In this document: positions 55,052 through 64,000 of the stretch, in pieces
Numbering within the stretch: position 1 is the stretch's first letter
Layout: every line of letters begins with the position of its first letter
NCBI GenBank assembly: GCA_022702485.1
Contig: JAJIYY010000004.1
Location: forward strand, 5,456,001-5,520,000
DNA length: 64,000 nucleotides
Reading direction: 5' to 3'
Source: Simplicillium sp. C3G150-2
Taxonomy: Eukaryota; Ascomycota; Sordariomycetes; Hypocreales; Cordycipitaceae
Notes under the pieces: model-generated
Seen by the model: only the letters and a program-made list of their open reading frames with translations
The model's database searches: none
Told to the model about the DNA's origin: nothing
Program-made: the position numbers and the translations under genes

Positions 55052-55692
55052 TCATGCAAGCCCAAGGGCTCTCCTTCGTGCGAGCAAGTAGCGTCTGCGC
55101 TGGATGATTCGCAGGCATCGCCAGGTTTCTGTTATCATGAAGCCGACTCTCCATATGCTGCGCATCCAGTATCAGCATCTTGAACATCTTTGAGTGTCTC
55201 AGTCGAGTTCACTTACCATACTGCCACCATGAACCACACTGCCTTTCGTATCATGACATCCTTTGAGAATTCATCGTCGGTTTCACTTGCAGTCGTCTTG
55301 AGTTCATCCCCCAGATGGCTGCGATCACTTTCATCCGTCCCCATAAAGACCAGCAGCAATATACCACCCACCGTCACGACGAGAGCAAACACGTCGTGAA
55401 GTAGGAGCCTCGCTGGCGCTAACATGGGAAAGTCTGCCAGCCGTTCCGCCGAAGCGACCATCTGCCATGAATCGTTCAGCATGGCAATCGCAATCTGCAA
55501 ATTATATTAGCACACCCGCACGATAACTCTTTCATACTTCAAAGAGAACCGTACCCCAACAACACCCGTAGCCACCGCATTTCCATATTTGGGCCATTTG
55601 TGAAGAATATACCCACACACGACCATAGCCGCAACCGAAGTGACCCAAGCAATGCTCCGCAGCACAGCGGGGAGCGATGACGGCCTGTCCAT
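55052..55692 (-). CDS. Small four-segment membrane protein, paralogue of the gene at 196-956
   Basis: Three exons (55692-55555, 55494-55217, 55157-55052; introns of 60 and 59 nt) give 173 aa. The first in-frame ATG is at 55692; a longer non-ATG reading was rejected. Hydrophobic segments lie near 12-28, 36-54, 80-102 and 124-142, followed by an Arg-rich tail (RIIQRRRYLLARRRA). Intron 2 begins with a perfect GTAAGT inside the last segment, so the unspliced frame stops early. Both intron positions and phases (0 and 2) match the 196-956 gene, and middle sequences correspond (RLLLHDVFALVVTVGG against LICLDFVMFIAAVTTG). The N-terminal cytosolic region is about 65 residues shorter than in the paralogue. 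Function unknown. Confidence 0.65.
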
Positions 55693-57689
55693 CACATCCA
55701 CATGATAGGAGCAACCGTCGCGATAGAAGTTGATTTTAACTTTGATATGATCTGTGAGATTATCAGATTATCAGAGAGACAGAATTCCCATCCCAAAGGT
55801 CCCTCACGCGCCGTTTTGGCTTCTTGGGGCTGTGCTGAAAGTGAGGAGTGATGGCTGGTCTGGACAACGCCAGCCACGTGAGCTGCAAGCCATGCTATTG
55901 GACGCTGGGGTTCAGCGTGTTGTTTACTGAGCACCAAACGATAGCCTAATAAATATTATACTGAAGCTAAAAGTTATTGTTACGAATTGCAAATTGAAAT
56001 CATTTTTGCTGGTTCCTGAGCTGCGTTGTGTCGGTGGTAAAACTAAGCGTTATTGGGTATCTTGATCAAGGTGTATGTCTTGCGGGGAGTCAATGCGACG
56101 TCGATCGACAGGGAACCCGCTTCCAATTGCCATTTTGCGGCATATGTTTATCTGCTGTTTCTCAGATTTCGTAGTATATATACATATAAATGCAAATATG
56201 TAGACAAAAAAGAGACAAAGGTATTCCTCGACAGTCTTCGTCTGGCGGTGGACAGCTGCAAGTTGCAAGCTGCCGTATGTCATGGCGGCAATGGCTGAAT
56301 TAAAGCTCATGAAATTACTCAAACAAAGTTTGATTCGCAAGTTTAAATGGGAACCAAGTGGCCAATTAAGTACTCGGTGACCGTTTAATAGTCACGTTTG
56401 AGTTTAGACATGGCGCTTGTACCTTGCTTAGTCGACCGTTGAATGTCTGAGACATTGTCGAGGGAGACAAACCACTCAGGCGAACAGTGTTCTACAGTCT
56501 ACAGATCAAGTCCAGGTGGAATGGCGACTGCAAGTCTCAATGGCTATCCATGCGACTATAATTTGAGCCAGAATATTGGGGAGGAATGCACAGTGCCGTG
56601 GTCACTATCGCTATGACATGGAGTGAACCTGAAAGCCCGGATCATGCAACGCAATTGGCAGGATAGTAAATTTTTGTAGAAACTTTTGCAGTACATTTTC
56701 AGTTTTTATTGTGAATTTACACCCTTGTTGTGCAAAGTACCTCTCGAGGAACATGAAGTTTCTATTGCTCTGTTGCAGGATGTTGAGATAGCAGTCAAGG
56801 GTAGGCGGTGAACTCGAAGCGACCTGGTCATTTACGTTCAGCAAAAAAATTGTAAAAACTCAAGATTAAATTTCTGTCTTAAGATGGTTTTTGATGCCAA
56901 CCTCCGTATGATTGTAATATTCTTGATCGGTTTTTTTCCTCTCATCCAAGCCTCAGTAATTATTGCCGAATTAAATTTAGTTTGGTGGCACTCATGGCGT
57001 TACCCACACAAGCCTTGCAGCTGGCGGCAGTTGACAGAATGACGCCCATTACCCGTCACCTGGCTTGCCCTTTAGAATATCCAATCCCAATTTCTTTGTA
57101 TTCTTCCATTCATCTTTCAATTTGCTACATTTTGTACTATGATGATTATCAGTGGCATTGGCGTTCACCGCCGTCAACGCGGGGCAAGTGTGACCGTGGC
57201 ACCTTCCCCATGAGTGTCCCCCACCCTACCCCACCTTTGCTCACATCCTTCGGCGCCAACAAGGCCGAAGCCAAAATCTCCATCTTCACATCTGGCTTCT
57301 GGCTTCTGCAGCCTAAACTCTCTCGACCGCGACCTTGCTTTGCACTTTGCCATTCAACTCTATCCCATCCAGAGTTGGACTTTGGCTTTGCATATTTTAT
57401 TTTTGATTCCTGGCTGCTGTATATAAAACACGTCTCTCCGTCTCTCCCTCTGTCTCTCTCTCACATTCTTTCTTACCATCTCCCCGCACTCCGAAATTCC
57501 CCAACTAGCTTTTTTGGCGTGTGCAGAAAATGCTGTGACCTCTTCACACTGCCTCAACACCCAATCAAAGTCCATTGGACACTGATTCGACGCACTAATT
57601 CAGTCACTCCCTTGAGCCTCGACTTTAGTTTGCTTCTTTGCTTTCATATTGGCAATTACTGCCATTCAATGCTCACCGCAACACTTTTT
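55693..57689. other. Intergenic, 2 kb, promoter and leader of the ABC transporter
   Basis: No supported gene. The 237-codon frame at 56982-57695 starts with a non-canonical codon and overlaps the leader. The distal part is AT-rich; the proximal 500 nt become strongly pyrimidine-rich. Confidence 0.5.
57420..57428 (+). promoter_or_regulatory. TATA box of the ABC transporter gene
   Basis: TATATAAAA is followed within 15 nt by a long CT-rich run (57431-57470), the usual layout of a strong fungal promoter. The leader would be about 320 nt with the intron. Confidence 0.6.
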
Positions 57690-57742
57690 GTATGAACATG
57701 CCTCCGTCTTCGGCCTCACCCATTGACTAACGCATTCTCTAG
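57690..57742 (+). other. Probable 5' UTR intron of the ABC transporter
   Basis: GTATGA donor, GACTAAC branch site and TCTCTAG acceptor span 53 nt, ending 35 nt before the ATG at 57778. The signals match the coding-region introns in this window. Confidence 0.55.
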
Positions 57743-57777
57743 TTTGGATAATTTCAAAGACATCACTAAACTTCAAC

Positions 57778-60700
57778 ATGTCTTTCCAATCAATCCCCCA
57801 GTCTTTTTTCCTGCCACCAGGCGATGGTTTCGACATTGCCTCTGCCGCTTATCCCCATCCCCGCATCATCTGGAACAGCAACCACACCCACCACGGCGAG
57901 GATTGCCCAACTGACTCTGAGGCTACCACTCTGTACGTCCTCACCGGCCTGTCCGTCGTAACTGCTCTGGTATGGCTCTTCCAGAAGCGCATTGCTCGTC
58001 ATCTTCCACTATGGCTTCTTCCGTTTGCGCAGGAAGAGCCCCCACCCAAGGTCCAGCGCAAGTCTTGGACCCATTGGACCTTGCTCCTGTTCTTCGTCGG
58101 TCTCATCGGTTTCTCTTTGACTGTCGTGCCTTTGGTTCTTCACCCCGAGGATTTCATGCAGCTATGGGACATGCCTCCTTGGCTGGCAGTCATGTTCATC
58201 ACTATTGGTGAACGTCCCGTCAAGACACCCAAGCTGCTTCTGGTCCAGTACGTCCTAATCTTCTCCGCCGCCATTGGAATCTACTCGCTTCATTTCCTCG
58301 AGCACACTCTCGAGTTCATTGATCCCCTCGAACTCGCCCGCAACGCCGTGTCCCTTGTGGGCATCATCATCATCATGTTTATGCCTCTCCGCGACCCAGC
58401 TTGGGACGTCAAGGACATCGGCAGCGCCAAGCTCCCTCCTTCATTTCATGTTCGCAGTCCCGAAGACAACCTGAGCCTCTTCCGCTTCTGGACCATGAAT
58501 TGGGTATATCCTCTGGCCAAGGTCTGCCGCAGCCGCGAAATCAACGTTGAAGACGTCTGGCAGCTTCCCTTTGACTTCCAGCACATCCGCCTCTACGAAG
58601 CCTTCCGCGAACTCAAGGGTCGTCTACTCCCATGTCTCATCGAAGCTAATGGCCTCGATTTGTCCATCTCTACTTCCCTCGCCATCACTGAAAAGGTCCT
58701 CGAAGTCACCAACATTCGTCTTACTAGCAAACTGTACCAGGCTCTTGATCGCGGCAATCCCACTGAGGCCATCTACTGGTGTTTGGTCATGTTCTGTGTC
58801 GATACCGTCCGTCAGATCTCCAAGACCACTTCGTCCTGGTACTGCCGCAAGTCTTATGAGCGATCTCGTGGCGAGACCTTCATCGGTCTCTTCGGAAAAC
58901 TCCTAACTCGCGCTGTTCCTGGATCTGATGCCACCGAGAAGGGTCCCGTTGATGGTACCAGCGAATCTGGAGTCGTTGAGGAGCCAACCCAAGGCAAGTT
59001 CAAGAATTTCTTCTCCAGGCTCTGTGGTAAGCGCAAGCCCAAGGCAAAGGCCATTGGCTCCAACCAACCCGCTTCCAACGCCAAGGTCGTCAACCTCGTC
59101 AGAGGAGACACGTACGAAATCTCTCAGCGTTTCTGGGATTTCTCCAAGCTCGTTTCTCAGCCCATCAAGGTCATCTTCACCATGTACTATCTCATCGACA
59201 TCATGGGCTGGCCATCCTGCATCGGTTTCGCTCTCATGGTTATCTTCTTCACCATCAACACCTTCCTGGTGAAGAAGCTGATCAAACTTGAGCGTCAGCG
59301 TACAGCTCACTCTGATAAGCGAGCCCAAGCCGTCGCTCACTTCGTCGAAGCCAGTCGCCCCCTCAAGCTCAATGGATGGACTAGCTCCTGGAGCGCCAGA
59401 ATCATGAAGTTCCGTGCCATGGAAATGTTCAAGCGTCTGCAGATGGCGTATGTCACGGCGTCGATTTCCACCCTCAACGTCACCGGTGGCACAACATATC
59501 CTCTGGCTAGTATCTGTCTCTTCACCCTCATCTTGGGCAAAGGCCTCCCCAACGATGTCATCTGGCCCTCTCTCCAGCTATTCAGTCAGCTTGAAGCCAG
59601 TGTCAAAGAAGCCTTTGATCTTATCTCCGCCTTTTGGAAGACTACTATTCCCATCGAGCGTGTACACAAATACATGGACGAGCCCGATCGTGATGTCGAG
59701 ACCACCATCTCCCGTGGCGCAAAGAACATCGTCTTCGACAACGCTACCTTCTCATGGCCATCCACCGATGCCGTCGTTCTCAAGAACCTGTCCTTTGAAC
59801 TCACCGAGGGCCTCACCATCGTCCGTGGAAAAGTCGGCGCCGGAAAGTCCAGCTTGCTCCTCGCAGCCATCAATGAAATGGAACTTCACGGTGGCAACTT
59901 CCATCGCCCCGACGAACCCATTGGCTACGCACAACAGCTTCCCTGGCTCCAGAACAAGACTATTCGCGAAAACATCCTATTCCACAATGGATTTGATCCC
60001 GCCCGTTACCGTCAGGTCCTTCACTCCTGCGCTCTCGGTCCAGATCTAGCTGCATTCCCGGACGGTGACCAGACTAAACTCGAAGAAGGCGGCGTTGGTC
60101 TCTCAGGTGGTCAAAAGGCTCGTGTTGCCCTCGCCCGTGCTGTCTACAGCCCAGCTCGGATTCTTCTTCTCGATGACCCTCTCGCTCCTCTGGACCACGA
60201 TACTGCCACAAGCATCGTCCGTCGCTTGTTACAAGGTGAATTAGCCAAGGGCCGCATGATCGTCATGGTTACCCATCGAGACGACCTCGTCCTCCGCGTA
60301 GCAGACAAGGTGATCGATATCGACAACGGCTTCGCCAAGGTACTCACTCCGGAAGAAGTGAAGGAGGAACTTGAGCATCCCTACCACGCATCCGACGACA
60401 TGGCCCACGACGACACAGACCACAGCGCTGAGCAGCACCATGACGAGATCTCACTTCTCAAGGACGCCCCGGAGGAACCATCTGAGACGGGCGGCGTTTC
60501 CTGGACTGTCTACCTGCGCTACATGCAAGCAGGAGGCTGGCACCTCTGGCTTTTCCTCGCGTTCGCCTACGGTATCTCTCGCGGCTGCGACGTAGGTCGT
60601 GCCCGTCTGTTGGAAGCATGGGGCAAGGATTCTGCCGAAGATGGTCCCGGCACCGGATACTGGGGTCTTCCTAACGGCGGTCTGTACCCAAGACCATGGC

Positions 60701-62187
60701 TCTACGTTCTCGGTGGCCTTTCCGCAGGCCAGATCGTCTCCTATGGTATCGCCCAGATCCTTCTTGCAAACATCAGCGTCAACGCCGCACAGGGCCTGTT
60801 CAAAAACGCCGTCGACAGAGTCAGCCAAGCAACCTTCCGCTACCACGATATCACCCCCACAGGACAGCTTAAGAACCGTCTCATTGCGGACATGGGCATG
60901 GTTGACGGCGGCATTCTCGCTCCCCTCGAAGCATTCGTATTCAATCTCATTTCTCTCATCATGAGCGTCACCGCCATCGCAACCCACCAACCGGTCCTTC
61001 TTGCCATTATTGGTGGTGTATCCCTCCTTTTCGTGTACTTCTTCCGCATCTACGTACCGGTGTCTCGCTGTCTACGTCGCATGGAAATGCGCTACCTGAC
61101 CCCCATCATTGCCAACATTGGCGTCATGCAGGACGGTCTGGTAACTATCCGCGCCATGCGAGTCGAGCAACACTTCCAAGAGCGCCATCTTGAGGCAGTA
61201 GACGACTTCCAGAAGCAAGATCACTTCTTCTGGAGTATGGCATTCTGGCTCGATTTCCGCCTCAGCATGTCCTCTGCCATTATGCGTGCAGGCCTCATCG
61301 TTCTAATGGTATGGCTCAACACCGCCGCCAGTGCAGTCGGTTTCGTCTTGACACAGACCACAATCGCCATGGCTTCCGTGCAACAACTTTGCGAGAAGTT
61401 TGCCCAACTTCAACTTGACGCTGTATCACTCGAACGTGTCAACATGCTCAACAAGATTCCCGCCGAACCCAAGGGTGACGACCAGCCACCAGCCGACTGG
61501 CCCAAGCCCAGCGACGACGTACGTTTCGAAAACATGTCTTTCCGCTACGACGACGAGCTCCCATCCGTTTTGAACAGAGTATCATTCAAAATCCCCGGTG
61601 GTTCAACCTGCGCCGTCCTCGGTCGCACCGGCTCCGGAAAGTCCACCATCGCCAACGCCCTCCTCGCAACCCAAGTCCCCTTCGAAGGCACAGTCAAGAT
61701 CGGCAGCATGGACCTCTCGAAGATCCACCGCACCTCTCTCCGCAACCGCATCACATTCATCCAGCAAGATCCGACCTTATTCCCGGGCACATTGCGAGAC
61801 AACCTCGACCCGGAGGGTAAATTCTCTGACGCCGAGTGTGTCAACGCCATTCACCGCGTGTTGGGCCCTGAATGGGGTCTTGACTCCACCATTGACGCAG
61901 GAGGCAAGAATCTCAGCCAGGGCCAGCGACAGCTAGTCGGTATCGGAAGGGCTGTTCTCCGTCGCAGCGGGCTGGTCATTTTGGACGAGGCGACTGCGAG
62001 TATTGATCGTGGTACTGCAGCGGTTGTGCAGCGTATCTTGAGAGAGGAGCTGGCTAGTAGTACTGTGATTACGATTGCGCATAGATTGGAGGCTGTGGAG
62101 GATGCGAATTGGTGTTTGAGACTGGAGAGGGGACAGGTGTTGGAGTGTGGTCCGGCGAGGGACTTGGCTAGCCAGTCTTCAGAGTAG
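57778..62187 (+). CDS. ABCC-subfamily (MRP-type) ABC transporter
   Basis: A single exon of 1469 aa, unusual length without introns but typical for fungal ABCC genes. An N-terminal TMD0-like membrane domain (about 45-230) precedes TMD1, which carries a large Lys/Arg-rich insertion near 380-430. NBD1 has Walker A GKVGAGKSS at 684-692, the Q-loop AQQLPWLQ, signature LSGGQ near 775 and Walker B ILLLDDP, with Asp in place of the catalytic Glu, as is common in ABCC. After TMD2, NBD2 has Walker A GRTGSGKST at about 1282, signature LSQGQ near 1379 and Walker B LVILDEATAS with a normal Glu. It should export amphipathic anions, conjugates or metabolites from the plasma or vacuolar membrane using ATP. 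The substrate is not deducible; no biosynthetic gene cluster adjoins it. Confidence 0.93.
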   Translation: MSFQSIPQSFFLPPGDGFDIASAAYPHPRIIWNSNHTHHGEDCPTDSEATTLYVLTGLSVVTALVWLFQKRIARHLPLWLLPFAQEEPPPKVQRKSWTHWTLLLFFVGLIGFSLTVVPLVLHPEDFMQLWDMPPWLAVMFITIGERPVKTPKLLLVQYVLIFSAAIGIYSLHFLEHTLEFIDPLELARNAVSLVGIIIIMFMPLRDPAWDVKDIGSAKLPPSFHVRSPEDNLSLFRFWTMNWVYPLAKVCRSREINVEDVWQLPFDFQHIRLYEAFRELKGRLLPCLIEANGLDLSISTSLAITEKVLEVTNIRLTSKLYQALDRGNPTEAIYWCLVMFCVDTVRQISKTTSSWYCRKSYERSRGETFIGLFGKLLTRAVPGSDATEKGPVDGTSESGVVEEPTQGKFKNFFSRLCGKRKPKAKAIGSNQPASNAKVVNLVRGDTYEISQRFWDFSKLVSQPIKVIFTMYYLIDIMGWPSCIGFALMVIFFTINTFLVKKLIKLERQRTAHSDKRAQAVAHFVEASRPLKLNGWTSSWSARIMKFRAMEMFKRLQMAYVTASISTLNVTGGTTYPLASICLFTLILGKGLPNDVIWPSLQLFSQLEASVKEAFDLISAFWKTTIPIERVHKYMDEPDRDVETTISRGAKNIVFDNATFSWPSTDAVVLKNLSFELTEGLTIVRGKVGAGKSSLLLAAINEMELHGGNFHRPDEPIGYAQQLPWLQNKTIRENILFHNGFDPARYRQVLHSCALGPDLAAFPDGDQTKLEEGGVGLSGGQKARVALARAVYSPARILLLDDPLAPLDHDTATSIVRRLLQGELAKGRMIVMVTHRDDLVLRVADKVIDIDNGFAKVLTPEEVKEELEHPYHASDDMAHDDTDHSAEQHHDEISLLKDAPEEPSETGGVSWTVYLRYMQAGGWHLWLFLAFAYGISRGCDVGRARLLEAWGKDSAEDGPGTGYWGLPNGGLYPRPWLYVLGGLSAGQIVSYGIAQILLANISVNAAQGLFKNAVDRVSQATFRYHDITPTGQLKNRLIADMGMVDGGILAPLEAFVFNLISLIMSVTAIATHQPVLLAIIGGVSLLFVYFFRIYVPVSRCLRRMEMRYLTPIIANIGVMQDGLVTIRAMRVEQHFQERHLEAVDDFQKQDHFFWSMAFWLDFRLSMSSAIMRAGLIVLMVWLNTAASAVGFVLTQTTIAMASVQQLCEKFAQLQLDAVSLERVNMLNKIPAEPKGDDQPPADWPKPSDDVRFENMSFRYDDELPSVLNRVSFKIPGGSTCAVLGRTGSGKSTIANALLATQVPFEGTVKIGSMDLSKIHRTSLRNRITFIQQDPTLFPGTLRDNLDPEGKFSDAECVNAIHRVLGPEWGLDSTIDAGGKNLSQGQRQLVGIGRAVLRRSGLVILDEATASIDRGTAAVVQRILREELASSTVITIAHRLEAVEDANWCLRLERGQVLECGPARDLASQSSE

Positions 62188-62345
62188 TCTGCGTGGATAC
62201 TCGAGCGATGTTAATTTGATAGAAAGTCATATTCAGGCATAAATATAGAGTGAAGGATTGAAAGAAAAAGCGTGTTAAATGATTTATATTGCTATGGGTA
62301 TTTGTCGTAAATCGCTGATGCTAGATGCTACGTGATGGTTAGGCG

Positions 62346-64000
62346 TTAACCAAACAACTTGTCTAAGACTCTCTCGAATGCGGAGCTAGAGAACTCATGT
62401 TAGTTTATGGGTTTCATCGATATGGAATGGGTTGACCTACGTTGCAGGCTGTTCAACAAAGTTCTGCTCGTGCTCTTCAATCTCATCGAGGTTGGCGTAC
62501 AGGTCGACCTCTTCAGGCTTCCAGATGGTCGTCTTGCGAACATACTTGTAGCCAAAGTACAGAATGGGGGCGACAGCAATCATCATGTATCTGATTCAAT
62601 TAGTAAAACAGCTTCATCGACGGGGGCAAAGGTGAACTCACGAGAAGAGGAAATCGGCCACCTTCCAATTGCCAGGTAGGAAAACCTCGTAGCCACCAAC
62701 AAATGCCATGACAACAGTCCAGACAAGGGCGTAGTAAGCTCCATAGGGCATGAACCAGGCACGGTAAGGTAAGGTACTGCGGTCAATACCTTGAGCCTTC
62801 AGAGCGCGGTGGAAGCAAATGTATGAAACGCAGACAGCTGCAAAGTTGAGAAGCTGGGATGCGGTGACGAGGGAAATGAACCAGTTGAGGACCACGGCAG
62901 AGCTAGAACCGAGCTGGAGGAACGACAGCAGAGCAAAAACCAAGACGGTTGCGACGCAGTAGATGGGAACACCGGTCTTGGTGCAGGTTGCCAGAATTCG
63001 AGGAGCCTTACCTTCGAGAGCGAGACCAAACAAGGATCGAGAAGCGCAATAGACGTAGGAGTTTCCGGCGGAGAAAGCGGCCGTGAGGACTGCAGCGTTG
63101 ACGAGGTGAGGGAGAACAGGGATGTTCAGGCGGTCCATGGCGACGACATAGGGCGAAGCAGCGGCACCGGGCTTACCCTTCTCGTAGGCATCTTTGAGTT
63201 CCTTGGAATTGTAGGGGACAAGTATACCGACACAGAGAGAACCGAGGACGAAGAAGGCAGTCAGACGGTAGAAGACGGCATTGTAGGCGCGGGGCATGAC
63301 CTTGCGAGGGTTCTCAGCCTCACCTGCAGCCATGGAAACATAATCGGGTCCAGCAATAGTAAAGGCGGCCTTGATGAGACAGTGGAGGAAGCCAATCCAT
63401 TGGCCAAGACTGCCCTTGTAATGCAGCTCGGCGAATGCGCCAGGGGTCTTCCAAAATCGGAAACCGAAGCGATCGCCTTGAGGGTTACCGCCGAGCATGA
63501 CAACAAAGGTGAAGAAAATGAGGCCGATGATGAGGATGACTTTGCCCAGGGCAGCCCAGAACTCGGTCTCACCGTACCATTTGACAGCGATTAGATTTAT
63601 CAGTGCGTAGAGTACGATGATGATGACAATCATGGCGGCAGTGGGTATAGCGTCGGTCCAGAAGCGTATAATGATACTACAGGCGGTGACTTCAAAGGGC
63701 ACAAGAGCAGCTTCGAATATGAAGAAATTCCAACCCGAGGCGAAACCAAACGCTTCGTCGACGTAGCGACCGGCGAAGCGGATGAAGGGCGAGGAGACCG
63801 GGAGATACGTGACCATTTCAGCCATGCACAGCGTCACAGCGAGAACAACGGTGCACCAATAGGTAAAGGCGATGAACAAGCTACCAGGTCCGCCTTTGAG
63901 GAGGACATCGCCAATTTGAACCTGCACGAGAAGAAGAAGATGGCAATGAGCACAAGAGTCATACTAAGGATTTTGGGAGAGGCCGGAAAGAGCAGGAGGA
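62346..64000 (-). CDS. Amino-acid permease, dicarboxylic/Dip5-AgtA-like (5' end outside the window)
   Basis: Partial gene. Exons read from the 3' end are 62385-62346, 62590-62441 and 63921-62642; the part before 63921 is probably split by a short intron (about 63922-63964) and then runs out of the window. The last exon (SAFERVLDKLFG) is found only by splicing out GTAGGT...CTCTAG; without it a TAG follows PAT at once. The middle reads as an APC-superfamily YAT permease: GGPGSLFIAF, EMVTYLPVSSPFIRFAGRYVDEAFGFASGWNFF, GEAENPRKVMPRAYN, FVLGSLCVGILVPYNSKEL, FSAGNSYVYCASRSLFGLALEG.APR. The VPYN loop and SAGNSYVYCASR motif resemble glutamate/aspartate permeases such as Dip5 and AgtA. It imports amino acids with protons across the plasma membrane. 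It is convergent with the ABC transporter, 158 nt apart. Confidence 0.9.

Noticed and set aside
56982..57695. Plus-strand 237-codon frame before the ABC transporter
   Set aside because: It overlaps a TATA box, pyrimidine leader and probable 5' UTR intron; no protein-like pattern.
1..64000. A secondary-metabolite gene cluster around the oxidases, ABC transporter and monooxygenase
   Set aside because: No polyketide synthase, NRPS, terpene synthase or pathway regulator is present, and the tailoring-type enzymes are scattered among housekeeping genes.

Overview
This window is nuclear DNA of a filamentous ascomycete (Pezizomycotina). Nearly every multi-exon gene is cut by 43-75 nt introns with GTAAGT/GTATGT-like donors, CTAAC/CTGAC-like branch sites close to the acceptor, and YAG ends. 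The gene set fits too: an AKR1 palmitoyltransferase, a Pth11/rhodopsin-like receptor, a 2EXR protein, a SigF-like NTF2 protein, a GT69 CAP59-like enzyme, BBE-type FAD oxidases and GPI-anchored wall proteins. A sordariomycete, perhaps hypocrealean, is my guess, but the sequence alone does not fix the class. I saw no rRNA, tRNA, CRISPR array, intact transposon or prokaryote-style operon.

Layout. 0.2-6.7 kb: a four-segment membrane protein (-), a secreted M28 aminopeptidase (+) and a GPI-anchored cysteine-containing protein (+). 6.7-11.4 kb: a decayed stretch holding a GNAT acetyltransferase (+) between two inverted, separately degraded copies of one unidentified gene. 11.4-13.9 kb: a divergent pair, SigF-like protein (-) and flavin monooxygenase (+). 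14.1-19.8 kb: housekeeping genes AKR1 (-), SRP receptor beta (+) and cystathionine beta-synthase (-). 21.0-32.0 kb: a second M28 aminopeptidase (+); a cell-surface polysaccharide group made of a chitin/hyaluronan-synthase-type glycosyltransferase (-), a chitin deacetylase with three CBM18 modules (-) and a bacterial-style UDP-amino-sugar dehydrogenase (+); then a large-subunit catalase (+). 33.9-43.5 kb: a bicovalent BBE oxidase (+), a Pho85-type cyclin (+), a divergent actin (-), a 2EXR gene with an in-frame stop, and a Pth11-like receptor (-). 44.3-51.2 kb: a secreted BBE oxidase (+), a GT69 glycosyltransferase (+) and a disordered basic protein (-). 51.2-57.7 kb: a gene-poor stretch rich in simple repeats with one small membrane protein that is a paralogue of the first gene. 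57.8-64 kb: an intronless ABCC transporter (+) and the 3' part of a dicarboxylic amino-acid permease (-), cut by the window end.

Most interesting. The 22.7-29.1 kb group puts a processive GT2 synthase, a polymer N-deacetylase and a UDP-HexNAc/Hex 6-dehydrogenase side by side. Together these could make and tailor an amino-sugar polymer containing a uronic acid, rather than plain wall chitin. Other points: the C-terminal CBM18 modules of the deacetylase are split by introns inside the same Cys codon, with a symmetric 56-codon exon between them; the same gene has a GC-AG intron; the 375-residue actin differs from conventional actin in its DNase-I loop; and a decayed gene is duplicated around the GNAT gene.

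Exon boundaries were read by eye and checked for reading-frame closure. Gene names rest on recognised motifs, since no database search was possible.
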